Of a stretch of DNA of 64,000 bases, positions 23,023 to 35,900 are shown in pieces. A model generated the notes under the pieces. That model ran no database searches. It was not told the origin of the DNA and was given only the letters and a program-made list of their open reading frames with translations. Location: the NCBI GenBank assembly GCA_950295325.1, contig OX485805.1, positions 21,811,501-21,875,500 of the forward strand. The letters are read 5' to 3'. Positions within the stretch are counted from its first letter, which is position 1, and each line of letters begins with the position of its first letter. The position numbers and the translations under genes are program-made. This stretch comes from Polytrichum commune (Eukaryota; Streptophyta; Polytrichopsida; Polytrichales; Polytrichaceae).

Positions 23023-25702
23023 TCATTTGTGTTTTTTGAGCTCATTCTCCTTTGCAATCTTCTCAAATATACTACCATCATACATTCCACGAATTGCCTC
23101 CTTAGAGAGAAAACCTTCCTTGTCCTTCAACAACCAAAAGGTGACACTCCACTCCCCCTTGTTGGCAATCCTGTATACATTACCACATATTCTTACTATT
23201 GCTCCACTGCAGTGGTGCTGTAGGAGTGATTGAAACTCCAGGTTTGATATCCATAAAGCTATGATGTTGCATTGCATGATCGCCACCATAAGCAAGCAAT
23301 CCTTCTATGTATAACTTGGATATCCTCGAACAAATCATACTGAAAAAACCCTCAAGAATAATCAGGCATCAAACAAATGAATATTGTGAGCTTCAGAATG
23401 ATAGCTTACATACCAACCAAAGAGGTCGTATGCATTTCGCATGGCTTTCGTCATTTCCATCAACTCATGAAACGTCAAGCGATTTTCATCGGTTTTGGCA
23501 AACTTGGTGAAGATCTCTTCAAATTTATACGGCACAAACCTGTTGCACACGCCTAGCTTTTCATATGACATCCTCTTCCCACATGAATCACCTAACTTTA
23601 CGTGAAGCGTCAAGTTAAACTTGAGTAATGCGCAGTAGACATGTAGTCTCAAACACATCAATTAGGTATAGTATGAAGACTTGGAGCATCCCATACATCA
23701 TTGCGAGCAGCAGTAAACAAATTAAAAGAATCACACAAAATCCCGCACATGTGAAGGTTGACCTCTGGACCGCTTTGGTCATCAATCCAGTCGAATTTGA
23801 GAGACTGTACACATCTAAGGATTAACAACATCTAGCATTTTAAAATGAGGGTTTAACAATGAGGATTTAACAAGAATCAGCGTACCTGCCCTCAGTATCA
23901 TATACTTCAGAATCACTTCCATGTTTTGTTCTGTGTATGTTTTTGATGTAGACCGGAAACCAGGGTGAGGGAATCCAAGACTGCACACATTCACAGAATG
24001 TCAAAATACTTTACATGTGCCTGAAAGATGCCGAAAGCATGTGCTCGTTTTCAATCTACACAGGAGTGTGGCGGAGTTTGAACTATTTCCAAGTGCCAGA
24101 AGCATGATGCTTGAACAGAGAACCCTTACTTCAAGAGTGGGGTAACTCTGAGCTGAGTGAATGAAGAGCATTCCTATGAAAGATATAATGAAGTTGAGCC
24201 CAAGAGCATGAAATCCTGCAACCATACAAGTCTCCAAAAAATGAGCAAGATACTGCATCCTAAGTGCAATTATTATGGTGGATAGTGTGGGCAGATAGAA
24301 AATGTGACTTATCTTGGGCAGCCCTATAGTGTGGCCCATAATAGTAACCATTATGCAAGAAAAGATTTTGTGCCACCCTAGTTAGACTTGTCATGCCCTT
24401 GTGATGTACCCACGTCCTTCCCCTAGGTTGGAAGTTGTTAAAATGCACACTGTTTTTAATGCAATATTAAGACAAAGTCCTTCCCCTACGTTGGAAGCAT
24501 TCAAATGCACACTATTTTCGATGCAATAATAAGACAATAGAAATGTTGTATCGTGCAACGTGGACCTATGATTGGTAAATAGCGTGCACTCAGAGCACGG
24601 TACCCAATTTTTTTCAATGTGGAGATAAGCTCAATAGTGTGACCCACAGTGTTTACCATCATCAGTGCAGCTGCCTAACACCCCTCAAAGATACTGGCAT
24701 TGATAAAATCAACTCTTATTGGGTATTGTGGAGGAAAGTTTCAGCCATACATGACACTCGTGCAAAGATTTGTACATAATGCTAAGTATTCCTGTTTGGT
24801 AGATTCAATAATGTACCAAATAGAATAGTAGTAACCACACATACTTTCAAACTGTATGATGGACACTATCATCATCCGTAATGTTGCAGCAAATTGTGTT
24901 TCAAACGTAACTTACTCTGACTTGCAAACACGACACTCACCGCTAAAAGTTTCCCAAGGGTATATGACTCCATCATTATTCCGATCAAAAAATGCGACAT
25001 GCTGTTGGAGTACTGTGTAGTCATTGTTCTTGTAATTTGGGCTGCCATTGGGATGCTCAGCATCGACTGCCTCCATTGCACGGGCCATATCTGCAGATCA
25101 AGACACAGACAAACAATTGAACACCCAGCACTACAATGTAATTGCCTGCAAAGACACTCAACTGAAATATCGCACCTCGAAACAGAAACATGCAGAACAT
25201 ATTTCACACAACCTACTGTCAGCCATCTCTTGGACTTTCATATTGCTGTCAGTTACATAACTTAACACCTAAGAGTATCCCCAACAATCACTGTGCTCAA
25301 CTGTCAACTATCTCTTGGACTTGCATATTGCTATCAGTTACATATCTTAACACCTAAGAGTATCTCTATGCAGTTTCAAGCTCTCGATCGGAACAGGCGG
25401 ATTTCTTTAGACTTTTTGCAGGTCCACAAAACCATCCCATTGTTGTCAATTCAGCTGCCCAGAGCACTATCTACGACATCTCTGCGATCAATGTGTCCTC
25501 TCCATCGTGTACAAATTACATATATTAAAGTACCAAAAATATATTTCAAAGACTGAAAGGTGAGGTTTAGTGGCGTACGAGGCTTGGAGATGTTGAGGTC
25601 GTGGGTGGTGACACTGCGCTCGTACGTGACAGGAGCCTTTGGAGCCGATGTCTGCAAGCTCTCGGTTTCCTCGACCTCGGCATTATCTAATGCTCCCGCC
25701 AT
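23023..25702 (-). CDS. CLO: Caleosin / peroxygenase, six exons
   Basis: I rebuilt six exons with GT-AG borders: 25702-25579, 25090-24941, 24215-24130, 23980-23886, 23539-23414 and 23170-23023. They total 729 nt, giving 242 residues, the usual caleosin length. Caleosins are Ca2+-binding, haem-containing peroxygenases of lipid bodies and membranes that hydroxylate or epoxidise oxylipins. Visible features, in order: the leader [16 protein letters not shown], the His in QQHVAFFD, one EF-hand ([12 protein letters not shown]), a short hydrophobic hairpin ([13 protein letters not shown]), the proline-rich knot ([11 protein letters not shown]), the invariant [15 protein letters not shown], the [11 protein letters not shown] segment and the FGW-KGEW region, ending near [10 protein letters not shown]. 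The ATG at 25702 is the first Met before the conserved part. The gene appears intact. Whether it is a lipid-droplet or membrane form cannot be decided. Confidence 0.93.
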
Positions 25703-28022
25703 AAATTCTTGCTTCTTCGAAGCAAAAATTGCTTGCAAGAATTCGAAGCCGACAGGCGTCAATGACTACAGGAGTCTTCTTCTACAACTACAGGGCCAAA
25801 CCAATTCCCAGATTCACTCCAAAGCCTCCCAAAGTTGAGGAATATGACTGCACTTCAGTCTGGAGCCGCCTAGAGCTCAGACGAAGGGCCAAATTATGGA
25901 GGCTATGATAAAAGAGCATGCAATGACGAAACCAAGCTAGAAGAGAGTATTTAGCTTCAGAGACTTGAAGAATGATTTTGCTACTGTAACTTAAGCAAGT
26001 TTCAGGCGACGCTCGGAAGCTCAAAAGGCACTCGTCCTCATCAACATGCTCCAACAGCAACTAAGCAATTTGTAACCCTAATTGCGCAACACTACCAATT
26101 CCCTCGTAGCCTAGCTAGCCGGTGAGTCATGACCTGTGCATGGCTGCATGCTGCGACAATAGATTTTCAGGAATTCAGAATGAAAATAAAAAGGAGAAGT
26201 TTACTCCAGCATGTGTGGGCGAACGTGAACTCGCCAACTGCTACATTACTTGGCAGACTCTGAATGTGCCACCTCGCAGCTCTGTCGACAGAGTCCGCTA
26301 TCTTGTCAATCCTTTTGAAACAACTTCAGATTTAGTTCCCAACCCTTCTGCTGAACAATTACAATTTCGACAGTCTTTTGCCCCAAATGATCATAGGTAC
26401 AAAATCAACAAGCAAGAAACCAAATTCAACCACCATTTTTTTTTATCTGGCATCCTCAGAAGTTTTTAACGAGGAAGTTGCTTACAAACTGCCCAGCGGC
26501 AACCTCATGATGGATTGACCTTGGAAAACAATTTTGTTGATCATGTTGTTGCAGTTTCCTTAACTTTTTGTGATTCTATTTTGTTTGAGCAGAGAACTAC
26601 ATTGTTTATGGTATTTAGTGTCACATGCGTAATAGTGTAACTTACCCAGTTTTGAGACATATGTATGTTACATGGATGATTAACAACTTCACCACAAATG
26701 TCACTTCATGATACTTGGCATTCAAGTGCACTTACTAATATCTTTGACATGAGCATGTTCAATAATGTTATGAGGTGCATGTCTATGTTACACAATGGTC
26801 TATAAGTTGATTAAAGTGTACACAAAAAATGACACTTACCATTAGTACGCTCAAGAATATCTTCCTCTTGCATACTAAAATGTCAACACGTGACACTTGC
26901 CATTAATACGCTCAAAAATATCTTCCCCTTGCATACTAAAATGCATGACTATCATGCATTTAACGTATCCCAATGTGCTACTCTAAATGTCATAATGTAA
27001 ATAATTTTTCACTTAAAGAAGTTACTTATGTTGACAAATGAAATCACATCAACAATTAGCAGGCATGACACTTTGAGACCTCTAGGCATCTAGTTTAGGT
27101 CCTTTGCAAATAGTGTCCATGACACTAAATACCATAACAATATAGGCCAACATAGTTGGCAAACATGCATCGTTGACCTAGTAACCTACTAACCGCCCTA
27201 CCTCCTCAAGCTTTTGTCGAATTTATTTGGTGCTTTCAAAACTTGAATGCAAGAGCCACCATAACTTCAACTTATCAAGCACCGAGAATGATTTGGGTTT
27301 GGTTCATTGTAAGGCAAATCAGTCTTTAATGGTTGCTTTTCTGACTAGGTACGTAGCCCGGCCCACTTCTCCTAGCATATGAAACACATGATTCAGTTAG
27401 TACAAGGTGGTTAGCAAATCCAAATCAAAGCCGTAGTCACTTTCCTCATAATTTTCAGAGCTCACTTAAATATCTTATTTAAGTGAAGATTCTTGTGCTT
27501 ATTGAGTGGTCATATAGGTCCCCCAATGTTGTTAACTATTGAACTTATGCCCCCTTCCCACCTGACTTTAGTTAAGACCCAAAGTATTTCCTAAAAACCG
27601 AGTAAAGCTCCCTCGGTTATAGCGGAGGCATCTGACTATCCCAATGCACCTACAAGAACTTGCTCCGGAGATTTTCAAGTAGCTTTTAGTTAAGTAGCTT
27701 TCACACATGTTCATGGTTTTATCTACCAAGCAATGAATGTTGGGTAGTTTTTGTCCCATCCCCAAATGCCTTACTACTCACCTATCTTACCATCGGTTTT
27801 TGTTAATGAAGCTCCTCGTGCCCTCATAGCTAAGACTAAAAAGCAACCAATCACAAGGGTGGGAGGCGACACTTTTAAAGTTCCTATATTCTTGCCTCAT
27901 GTTTAGGTACCGATGGGAGGGTCGGTGGTGGAGGCTTAAAACCTCCACTTTTAAGCCATGCCACATCATTTGCCACCTAGGCTCGGCACTAAAAAGAGCC
28001 GTATGTGTGAACCCTAGATAAC
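25703..28022. other. Caleosin upstream region and flank of the composite transposon
   Basis: The first few hundred bases are probably caleosin 5' UTR and promoter. The remainder is gene-poor. Two near-identical 60-bp blocks (ACACTTACCATTAGTACGCTCAAGAATATCTTCC type) occur at about 26832-26885 and 26889-26941. A possible isolated exon at 26171-26396 is listed separately. Confidence 0.45.
26171..26396 (+). other. Possible orphan exon, unknown
   Basis: An open stretch lies between a good acceptor (GATTTTCAG) and donor (CATAG|GTACAA). It would encode about 75 residues with balanced composition, including CVGERELANCYITWQTL and PPRSSVDRVRYLVNPFETT. I recognise no family, see no partner exons, and cannot exclude chance. 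Confidence 0.22.
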
Positions 28023-28360
28023 TAAGGCCGAAACCCCACTAGGGGCAGCCCCATTAGCCGGCCGGGCTAGGCTTAATAAGGCTACAGGAGCTAGTTGAGT
28101 AGGGGGTTCGAAGGTTTGCTGCCCCACTTAGCGGCAGGGTGGAGGGGTAGTGCCACCGGCCGCGGTATCTTCGGAGGGAGGCTCTCTGCAGCTGCGGGGA
28201 AGCTGCTGCCTACCCTCTCCGACTGTAAGCAGGGTTCTCTGTGATTCCAGGGGGCTTTTGAAGCCGGCCAGCTTCTCTTCCCTCCTTGCTCTCTTACCAA
28301 GCACTCTCCCACCTTGCTCTCTCCCACCTTCCACACTTTCAATTTAGGGTTGCGATTAAA

Positions 28361-29767
28361 ATGGACAACGATGTCCATACGCTGACAGTTTTCCTAATCT
28401 TACAGCTCTCCTTGCTCACAACATTGGAGTGTATTGATAGAGACAGGGAGGCGATTTTACTATGGCACTGGCAACAAATAAGTGTCCTAACACTTGCACT
28501 GCATTGGTTTAAGTTGTGGAGTGGGAGACAATAATGACGTTTGTGGGCTTATGATCGGGGGTTGCACAGACCAGGATTCTTCGACCAAAATTTGTTGGGG
28601 TCATTCAATGCACGGGAATTCAAAGGGCGAATGCGTATGGACGTTTCGACTTTTGAGTATTTGTGTTGTATTCTCGCACCCGACTTGGAGAGACAAGACA
28701 CGAGATTGCATTTGGCCATTCCGATCCATGTGAAGGTTGCTGTATCAATTTCTAGATTGGCTACTGGTAATTCTATGAAGTGCATTGCCGATTTGTACAA
28801 GATTGGCCTATCTTCTAGTCAATTGGCAGTGTCCCAATTTTGTGGTGCCATTAAAAAACATTTGCTTAGAAAATTCATCAATTGGCCCTCTTCTTCCACT
28901 ATGGAAAGATATGCACGGAAATTCGAAGACCTGCACCAGATTTCCTACGTCGTGGGGGCAGTGGATGGCTTGCATATACCCATCATTGCACCCCAACTGC
29001 ATACTCCGGATTACTATAACCGCAAAGTATTCCATTCAATCATGTTGCAAGGTGTGGTGTCTACCAAATGTTTGTTTTGGGTTTTTGATATAGGTTGGGC
29101 GGGCTCTATGCATGATGCCAACTTGTGGGGTCGGACCGCCATTGGACAGTATTGTGAAGCTGGCAAGTTGTCACCTTACACTTTGGTTGGCGATGCCGCG
29201 TATCCATGTAGGCCCTGGATGTTGGCACCCTTCAAGGGCCACAAAGACGGCCTTACGCGAGAGGAATATTATTGGAACTTTGTACAAAGTTCTACCCGCA
29301 TGTGCGTCGAACGAGCATTCGGAATGCTAAAAGGTAGATGGCGAATTATTTTGAAGAGGGTGGATGTGCAATTGAAGAACATGCCCGACTTGGTTTCCAT
29401 ATGCTTAGTTTTACATAACATGTGCATTATTTTTAGAGACACGTTTTGGAAAAAAGAATGGATGCGAGAGGCCACGGACGAGGTGCACAACGGACTAGAA
29501 ATCCCACAAGTGTCGGGTTCGTCCATGCGCGAGCGAATGGCCGTGACGAACTTGACATTGCACAGCTTGGCCGGTATTGATGACGAATCACGAGAAACTC
29601 TAGAATACATCAAGCAAGAAGATGCTATGGCATTTGAAATTTCAATGAGCACCGCCGGAAAATCATTCAAAGAGTTGTCCGCAAGACGAAATGACATTGC
29701 AAGAAGTATTTGGATGGCAAAGACAAAGGCATCCATTGCTCAAACTTTCACTGATGGCGAGGAATAG
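28361..29767 (+). pseudogene. PIF/Harbinger DDE transposase with two in-frame stops
   Basis: From the ATG at 28361 the frame runs 1407 nt to 29767 and is interrupted only by adjacent TAA (28532-28534) and TGA (28535-28537) after about 57 residues. Downstream is a complete DDE_Tnp_4-type nuclease domain: GAVDGLHIPI (catalytic D202 counted from 28361), HDANLWGR, LVGDAAYPCRPW (D278) and CVERAFGMLKGRWRII (E317). Both stops are one C-to-T change from Gln (CAA) and Arg (CGA), which fits methyl-cytosine decay. An intron removing them is possible but no convincing GT-AG pair was found. A shortened protein starting at the Met in GRMRMDVSTF would keep the catalytic domain. With the MYB-like protein it should bind and cut the terminal repeats. 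Confidence 0.85.
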
Positions 29768-29911
29768 GGACAATATGTTTTCAAAGCTTCTCTACTAGTT
29801 TTTGCATTGTTTGTTGCATGTTCATCAATAAAATCATTTTCATGTCATTACTTGCCTTCAAACTATCCATAGGATTATTGCTACTCTCCTCAATTCTACC
29901 AAGGCATCGCT

Positions 29912-32900
29912 CTAAAAAATGTCCTCCTTGCGTTTGGGCTCGGGAAATTTTGATGTGCTCTCACCGCTCTTGTGTTCCATGGTGTTCGCGAACGATGGGC
30001 TTCCGGACTTCGGACCATCTGGCATCGTTGCACTCGCGTGCGCATGTGAAACAACATGTGCCCTATCGGACATGAACTCATCTACGAGTTGGTACCAACG
30101 ACATTTCTCGGAGCGGTCGGATCCTGATCGCATATTCATTGCCTTGTCCTCCTTGTAATCGTTGTAGATGGAACTCCATTTCTTCCTACAAGCCTCGCTA
30201 TCCTTTGTGAAATCCGGACAGAGGGACACAAGTTTCGTGTGCAGCCGGGACCAATTGTCCACACCTGCACAACGTTACAAAAAACAAATCATAATTTCTA
30301 TACACACACTGCGAATGACTCCTTGACAAATGGCATTTGAATTCCAACAAAATTGCGAATGAGCATTAAACACTATATTCGTTAAATTGAGAATTTTTGG
30401 GCATTTTGAGACATTCATAGAAATAAGAACAAGGATAAATGGAACACATATTGGTGAAAGTTGTAAGATGCGAACACTTTGAAGCATGTGTTTAGACCAA
30501 GAACCCCATTAATAACTCATATTTGTGATGGTTTAGGGTGGGCAACCCAAACCTTAGACCAAATTGAAGGGAAACCTTAAAACATTCATATTATTGCACA
30601 CAAAATATTAGAGCTTGTATGAATATGGTTTAGGTAGGGCAATCCAAACCATAGATCTTATTGAAGGGTTAATATGTTAACCAATATAATATTGCATACA
30701 AAATATTCCAAACTCATATTTGTGATGGTTTAGGTAGGGCATTCCAAACCTTAGACCATATGGAAGGGGAAATCATGTGACACTTATATTATTGCAAATA
30801 AAACATACAAAGTATGACATGTAAAATGCATAGCATGCTAACACCACACATCCATTGGATAGTGCGACCCAAAATGTTCTTGCCTATGGCCCAAAACCCT
30901 ACGCCTACTATGGCCTATCTAGCCTTGGAGAGTGCCTCTTTTTCTTTTGCTTTTGCCTCTTTTGCCTCTTTTTCTTTTGCTGCGGCTTCTTTTGCTCGCA
31001 TTGCTAAAACATTCCTGAAAATCTCCGCCCCGCGACTATAGCCATTCTTGGGGTGACCGCCATCAATAACTAATTTTGGATTCCGTCGGCCGCCCGAATT
31101 ATACGACGAAGATTTCGAATACGATGAAGTGGACTGTCTTGTATTTCTGGTCATGGAGTAGAAACGCTCCAACTCGACGGACGTACTAGCCCGCATAGGT
31201 TTACGGGTGGGACCAACCTGCAACGCGTGAATGCAAGAACACACGTGTTAGTTTAGGGAGGAAGACCCAAATGTGTCACACGTTCATTTTTTAAGTGCCG
31301 GATGATTGTAATGCGCGATTAACCATGTTTGGGGGGGGGGGGGAGTTCACCTTGTCACCGGGGGCGTTCCCGTCGGAGTTGGCGAGGAGGGGCAATGCGT
31401 CCCGCAAAGGAATAGGAAGGGTGCCACTCTTCGTAGGCCGAGCGCCCATCCGCAGCCGCCGTTGAGGTGTACTACTGCCGCCGGGCCGAGAGGGGGATGT
31501 CCGGACGCATTTGCGATTTATGCCCTTGAGCGGCGACGGGGACGGAGATCGCCGGAAGATTTGCTTGGGTGGGGGGCTATCGACGACACCGGCGTCAATA
31601 GGCTCCTTGGAGTAGTCGATGGTGGACGCGGCATCGTAGACGGTCTCGTAGAAGAAGCTCCCCAAGTTTGATTCGCTGATGATCTCAATCGAGGGCTCCA
31701 AACGCTGATGGCAAAATTAAAACAAACAAAATCCAAGGGGAGGGGGGGAGGGGGAGCATGTGAAAATCGATATACAATTGAGGCATAATATATCACACAC
31801 AATGACACACCATGTAGTATCTCAAATGAGTTTATTATATTTCGCGTGAGCGTACAACTCTCTGTACATATAGTCCTTCGGATCCATGTATCTTTCGCCT
31901 ATCGGATTACAACTAAGGAACCGGGGCACGGGTAGTCCGCTCCCCACGAGCGTTTGAAGGTACTTAAGTAGGTCTAACAAAAAGCGGTCTCGGACCTTCT
32001 CGACCGTCCACGTCGGGCAAACTATGAAGTTCGAGGTCGGGTTCAAAATGTTCTTGGAAGCGTTGTCGTCCACCATCAACATGTTGTCACGGGTGGGGCG
32101 AACGTCGTAGGGACAGCCGACCATGTTGGGGCGCTGGTCCCATACGATTGGCTTCAAGACCTTAAGAAATTGATTTACTGCGGGGTTGTTGGGTTTTTTC
32201 ACAACCCTGCCGTCGGAGGTGTATAATGTTTTACAAGAATCCTGTCCTAAGACCAAGCACGGGGGTTGGAGCCCCTTGAAGATGAACTCCACGACCGCAT
32301 GGGTGTTCTCGGACTTCATGAAGCTCCAAATGATCACCCACCATTTGGATAGGGCGACCTGTAGGAAGCGCCGAAGCCACGGGCGGAGGTACACTAGCTT
32401 GCTTTTGATGTACGCGGGGGGTCCATCGTAGTTGGCGTCCTCGGGCTTGCAAAAAGGTACCGTGGGGACCCTCGGACAATGCACGCACTGGACAAGGACC
32501 CCGTTGAGGTCTAGCACCAGGAACCGGGTCTTGGGAGGCAAAGGTGGCGAGGGCAAAATCGGGGGGACCAGCACGCTGTCCTCCACACTCCTCGGGGAGG
32601 ATCGGTGGGGAGCTGCGACGCTATGCTCCGAACCCTGCGGCGACGAGCGAGAGAAGGCGGCGAGGACTATGTTATGCTATGTCCATCTCAAGCAGAACGG
32701 AAATTTTGTGCAAACACAAGAATAATTGGACCATTGGTGGCAACAAAAACATACAAGGGGAACAACATACATTGGGACACGGATGCAAACATATGGGCGC
32801 CAAAAATAATAATTTTATTTTTACAAATCTCTATGTACAATTTGATGGGGGGGTGAACCGCGGTGAACTAGCCATTCACACTATCCTAACTGTGCATCTA

Positions 32901-35900
32901 CAAAATTGCATGTAAGCGCCGCGCAATATCGAGCGTAGTCGAGTGCAGGGTGACGAAATGATCGCGAAGGGGGGCACTGAAGGGGCGCAGGTATTGGACA
33001 TATGGGCATCGGAAGGCCGGGGTGCAGTTCCTCCTAGCTAGGGGGACAAGACCACGCCAACAAGACAATGACCAAGGAGGTTTGGGTCGATCGACCCAAA
33101 CTGAGAGGTCTCAGTGTATTACCTCGCCCTGGTCATGTCTCGATGCCGTGGAGGGCTCCATCGGCTGCGCTGCCCCTCCTCTCTCTCCAGCGCCTTCTTC
33201 AACGACATCAGCAACCTTCTCCTGCAAAGGTCCAGGATCAGGCCCTTGTCCTAAACCAATCTCCGCATGTGCATCATGCATGGGTTCATCAACTTGGTTA
33301 GGAGTAGAGGTATCACCATGCCCTTGCAGGCCTTCAACATCTAACATGGTTGTGTCTTTTTCACACCCATGTTGGTCAAGGGACGACTGTCCTGCACCAA
33401 GGTTTGGGTCACCCGACCCAAACTGTCTTGCATCGGGGTAGTTCCCTTGTGGCACTACACACGGGGGGGTGTTTGGGTCATCCGACCCAAACATTCGGGG
33501 GTCGTCATGCTGGTGAGGGGGAGCTATCACTATGGGGGGCCGAAGTGGTGGAGGCCCCAAAGGAGAGGAGGCTCCAGAGACACGCCAGATGCTGGGATCG
33601 TCCACTTGCTGGACCGGCAGGGTTGTCTATTGTGTCGTGACGGAGGCTAATCTCGGCATAATGTCGTGCTGTCACGACACGTATCCGTCACGACATTATG
33701 CCGGATGTTGTCTTTATCCTGACAAACTTGAATTTTACCGAATTCTGTGTGTAATTACATTACCCCATTTCGGACACGTAGGATGTAAGATGTCCATGTG
33801 TGATGACATGTCAGCAAAGTAGAGGTAAAGTGGGGGGAAAATTACTAGTGCCCGTCCACCCCCCGTCCGCCGCCGTTCCCGACCCCGTCCGCCGCCATTC
33901 CCGACCCCGTCCGCCCCCGTTCCCAACCCCCGTCCGCAAAAATAAAATAAAAAATAAAAACCATGTTCCCCCCCCCCCCCGTCCGCGCCGTTCCCGCCCC
34001 CGTTCCCTCCCCCGTCTGCCCCGTTCCCCCCCGTCTGCCCCACCCTCGTCCCCCGTCCGCCCCACACCCTCCTTAGTCATATTTTACTACTTTGATTTTA
34101 ACAGAATGATAAACATAATGGCAAAATGGTTTACCTGGCGCTAAGCATATCCACGTCCACGTCGGCCTTTTCTGCCACATAGGACGCCACCTTGGCAAGA
34201 AGGTAAGTATTTTACCCACCCTACTAGCTTCCCCCTAGGTTGACCCTACGTGGACCCTATTGTGTCGTGACGGAGGGGTCCGTCACGACACGACACGTCA
34301 TGACGGCACGACACCGTCATGACGTCGGGATAGACAACCCTGTGGACCGGGGCGTAGGGGACATTGTGTGGCCGCATCATGTGTTGGAAACTGAATGACG
34401 CTTGCGGCACAGACTGTTGAGGAATGCTCTGGGCAGGGAAGCCGGCGGGTAAGTGCGGAAAGGCGCTCGAGGGAGCCACCACCAATCCTTGCGCCCACAT
34501 TCCTTGAATGACCTGCGATATCAGGTCGGCGCTGGATGGAGGTTGGGCCATCGCCCTTTGTCGCTCCTGCTCCAATAGGAGAGCCCTCAACTCTGCTACC
34601 TCGTTCCGCATTGAGGGTTCTTCTGCGGCAACCTTCTGCATGCGGACTCGCTGCTCTTCGTCCCTCCGCATCTTCTCGTTCGCCTCCTCCACAGTCAGGA
34701 CTTCTGGTTTCACCCTAACCATGCCTGCGAACGATGTCGGGGAGGGGGGATCCGATCTCAGCCGTTTGGCGAGATCCATATCGTCCTCGTCCTCGCTGCT
34801 TATGGCGATGGTCTCCTCCCTTGCGTAGTCGCTGTAGAGCTTCTTCCCTTTCAACTTCCTCCTCTCCCTGAACGTTGCTGTCGCATCCCTGGAGTACATG
34901 TCTCTAGCATCGTCCACCGTGAGGACGGGCACCAACTTGCTTTGCGGGGTTGCCACCCGCATAGCTTTCTTCCGTTGGGGGGCTTCTGATTCTTGCGTGT
35001 AACCCGTTGCTCCTTCTTCTACCTCCCCTTCCGCCTTATGGTCCTCTTGTTCCTCTTCCTCCTCCTCCTCCTCCACCTCGTCACCTGGCCCCCGAGATGA
35101 GGTACCCGGATGCAATCCTACAAGTGGTTCGGGTGCTCCAACTGGAGCACTCGTGGCAAATTCTGCAAGGTTGACACGCCTTGCCCTATCCATCGGGTTT
35201 TCACCCCCCTCTACAATCTCCTCCATGTAGCTCCCCGGGATCCAATCGAGGATGTCCATCTTCTTGGCTAGGACTTTTTGGGTTTTGTAAAATTGAAGAT
35301 CATTGTCCTCTATATAGGAGTACATCTTCAAACCCAACATCTGGACATTCAAAAAACAACTTTGGATCAGAGATATGCTCATTAAATTACACCAAGAACA
35401 AGAAAAAGAAACAATAAGAGAAAACCAATACAAAAGGTTTGGGTCGCTCGACCCAAACCATCACTGTGGCAAGTTTGGGTCGCTCGACCCAAACTATAAA
35501 CCAACTATTTTGAAGTTACTTACCATGCCAGAATAGATAGGTTTGGAACCCCCGAAGACGTTGAAAATAGAATCCCCTCTTCTTGTCAAGGCCCTCATTA
35601 TCCGTAAGTAGAACTCCATCCGCAGCTCGTCGGCAGTATAGTTCGCGTACTTGGCCTCGTCGTAGAGGCTCTTGCTCGCACCCAACCCCTCTGGTACTTG
35701 GAAGAGTTTTTCCATCCGGTTTATGGGGTGGTTGTCGACCTTCAGCAAGTTCGCTTTGTATACAAAGTACAAACACAATACGTCGACAAGCTTTGTTTTT
35801 TTGTCCTTCAACGTCGAGTAAGACCCCTCCGCCGGTGCAGCAATGTAATGAGATTTAGAGACAGCATAATCAGGTTGCAATTTCCTCGCAATCTCATATA

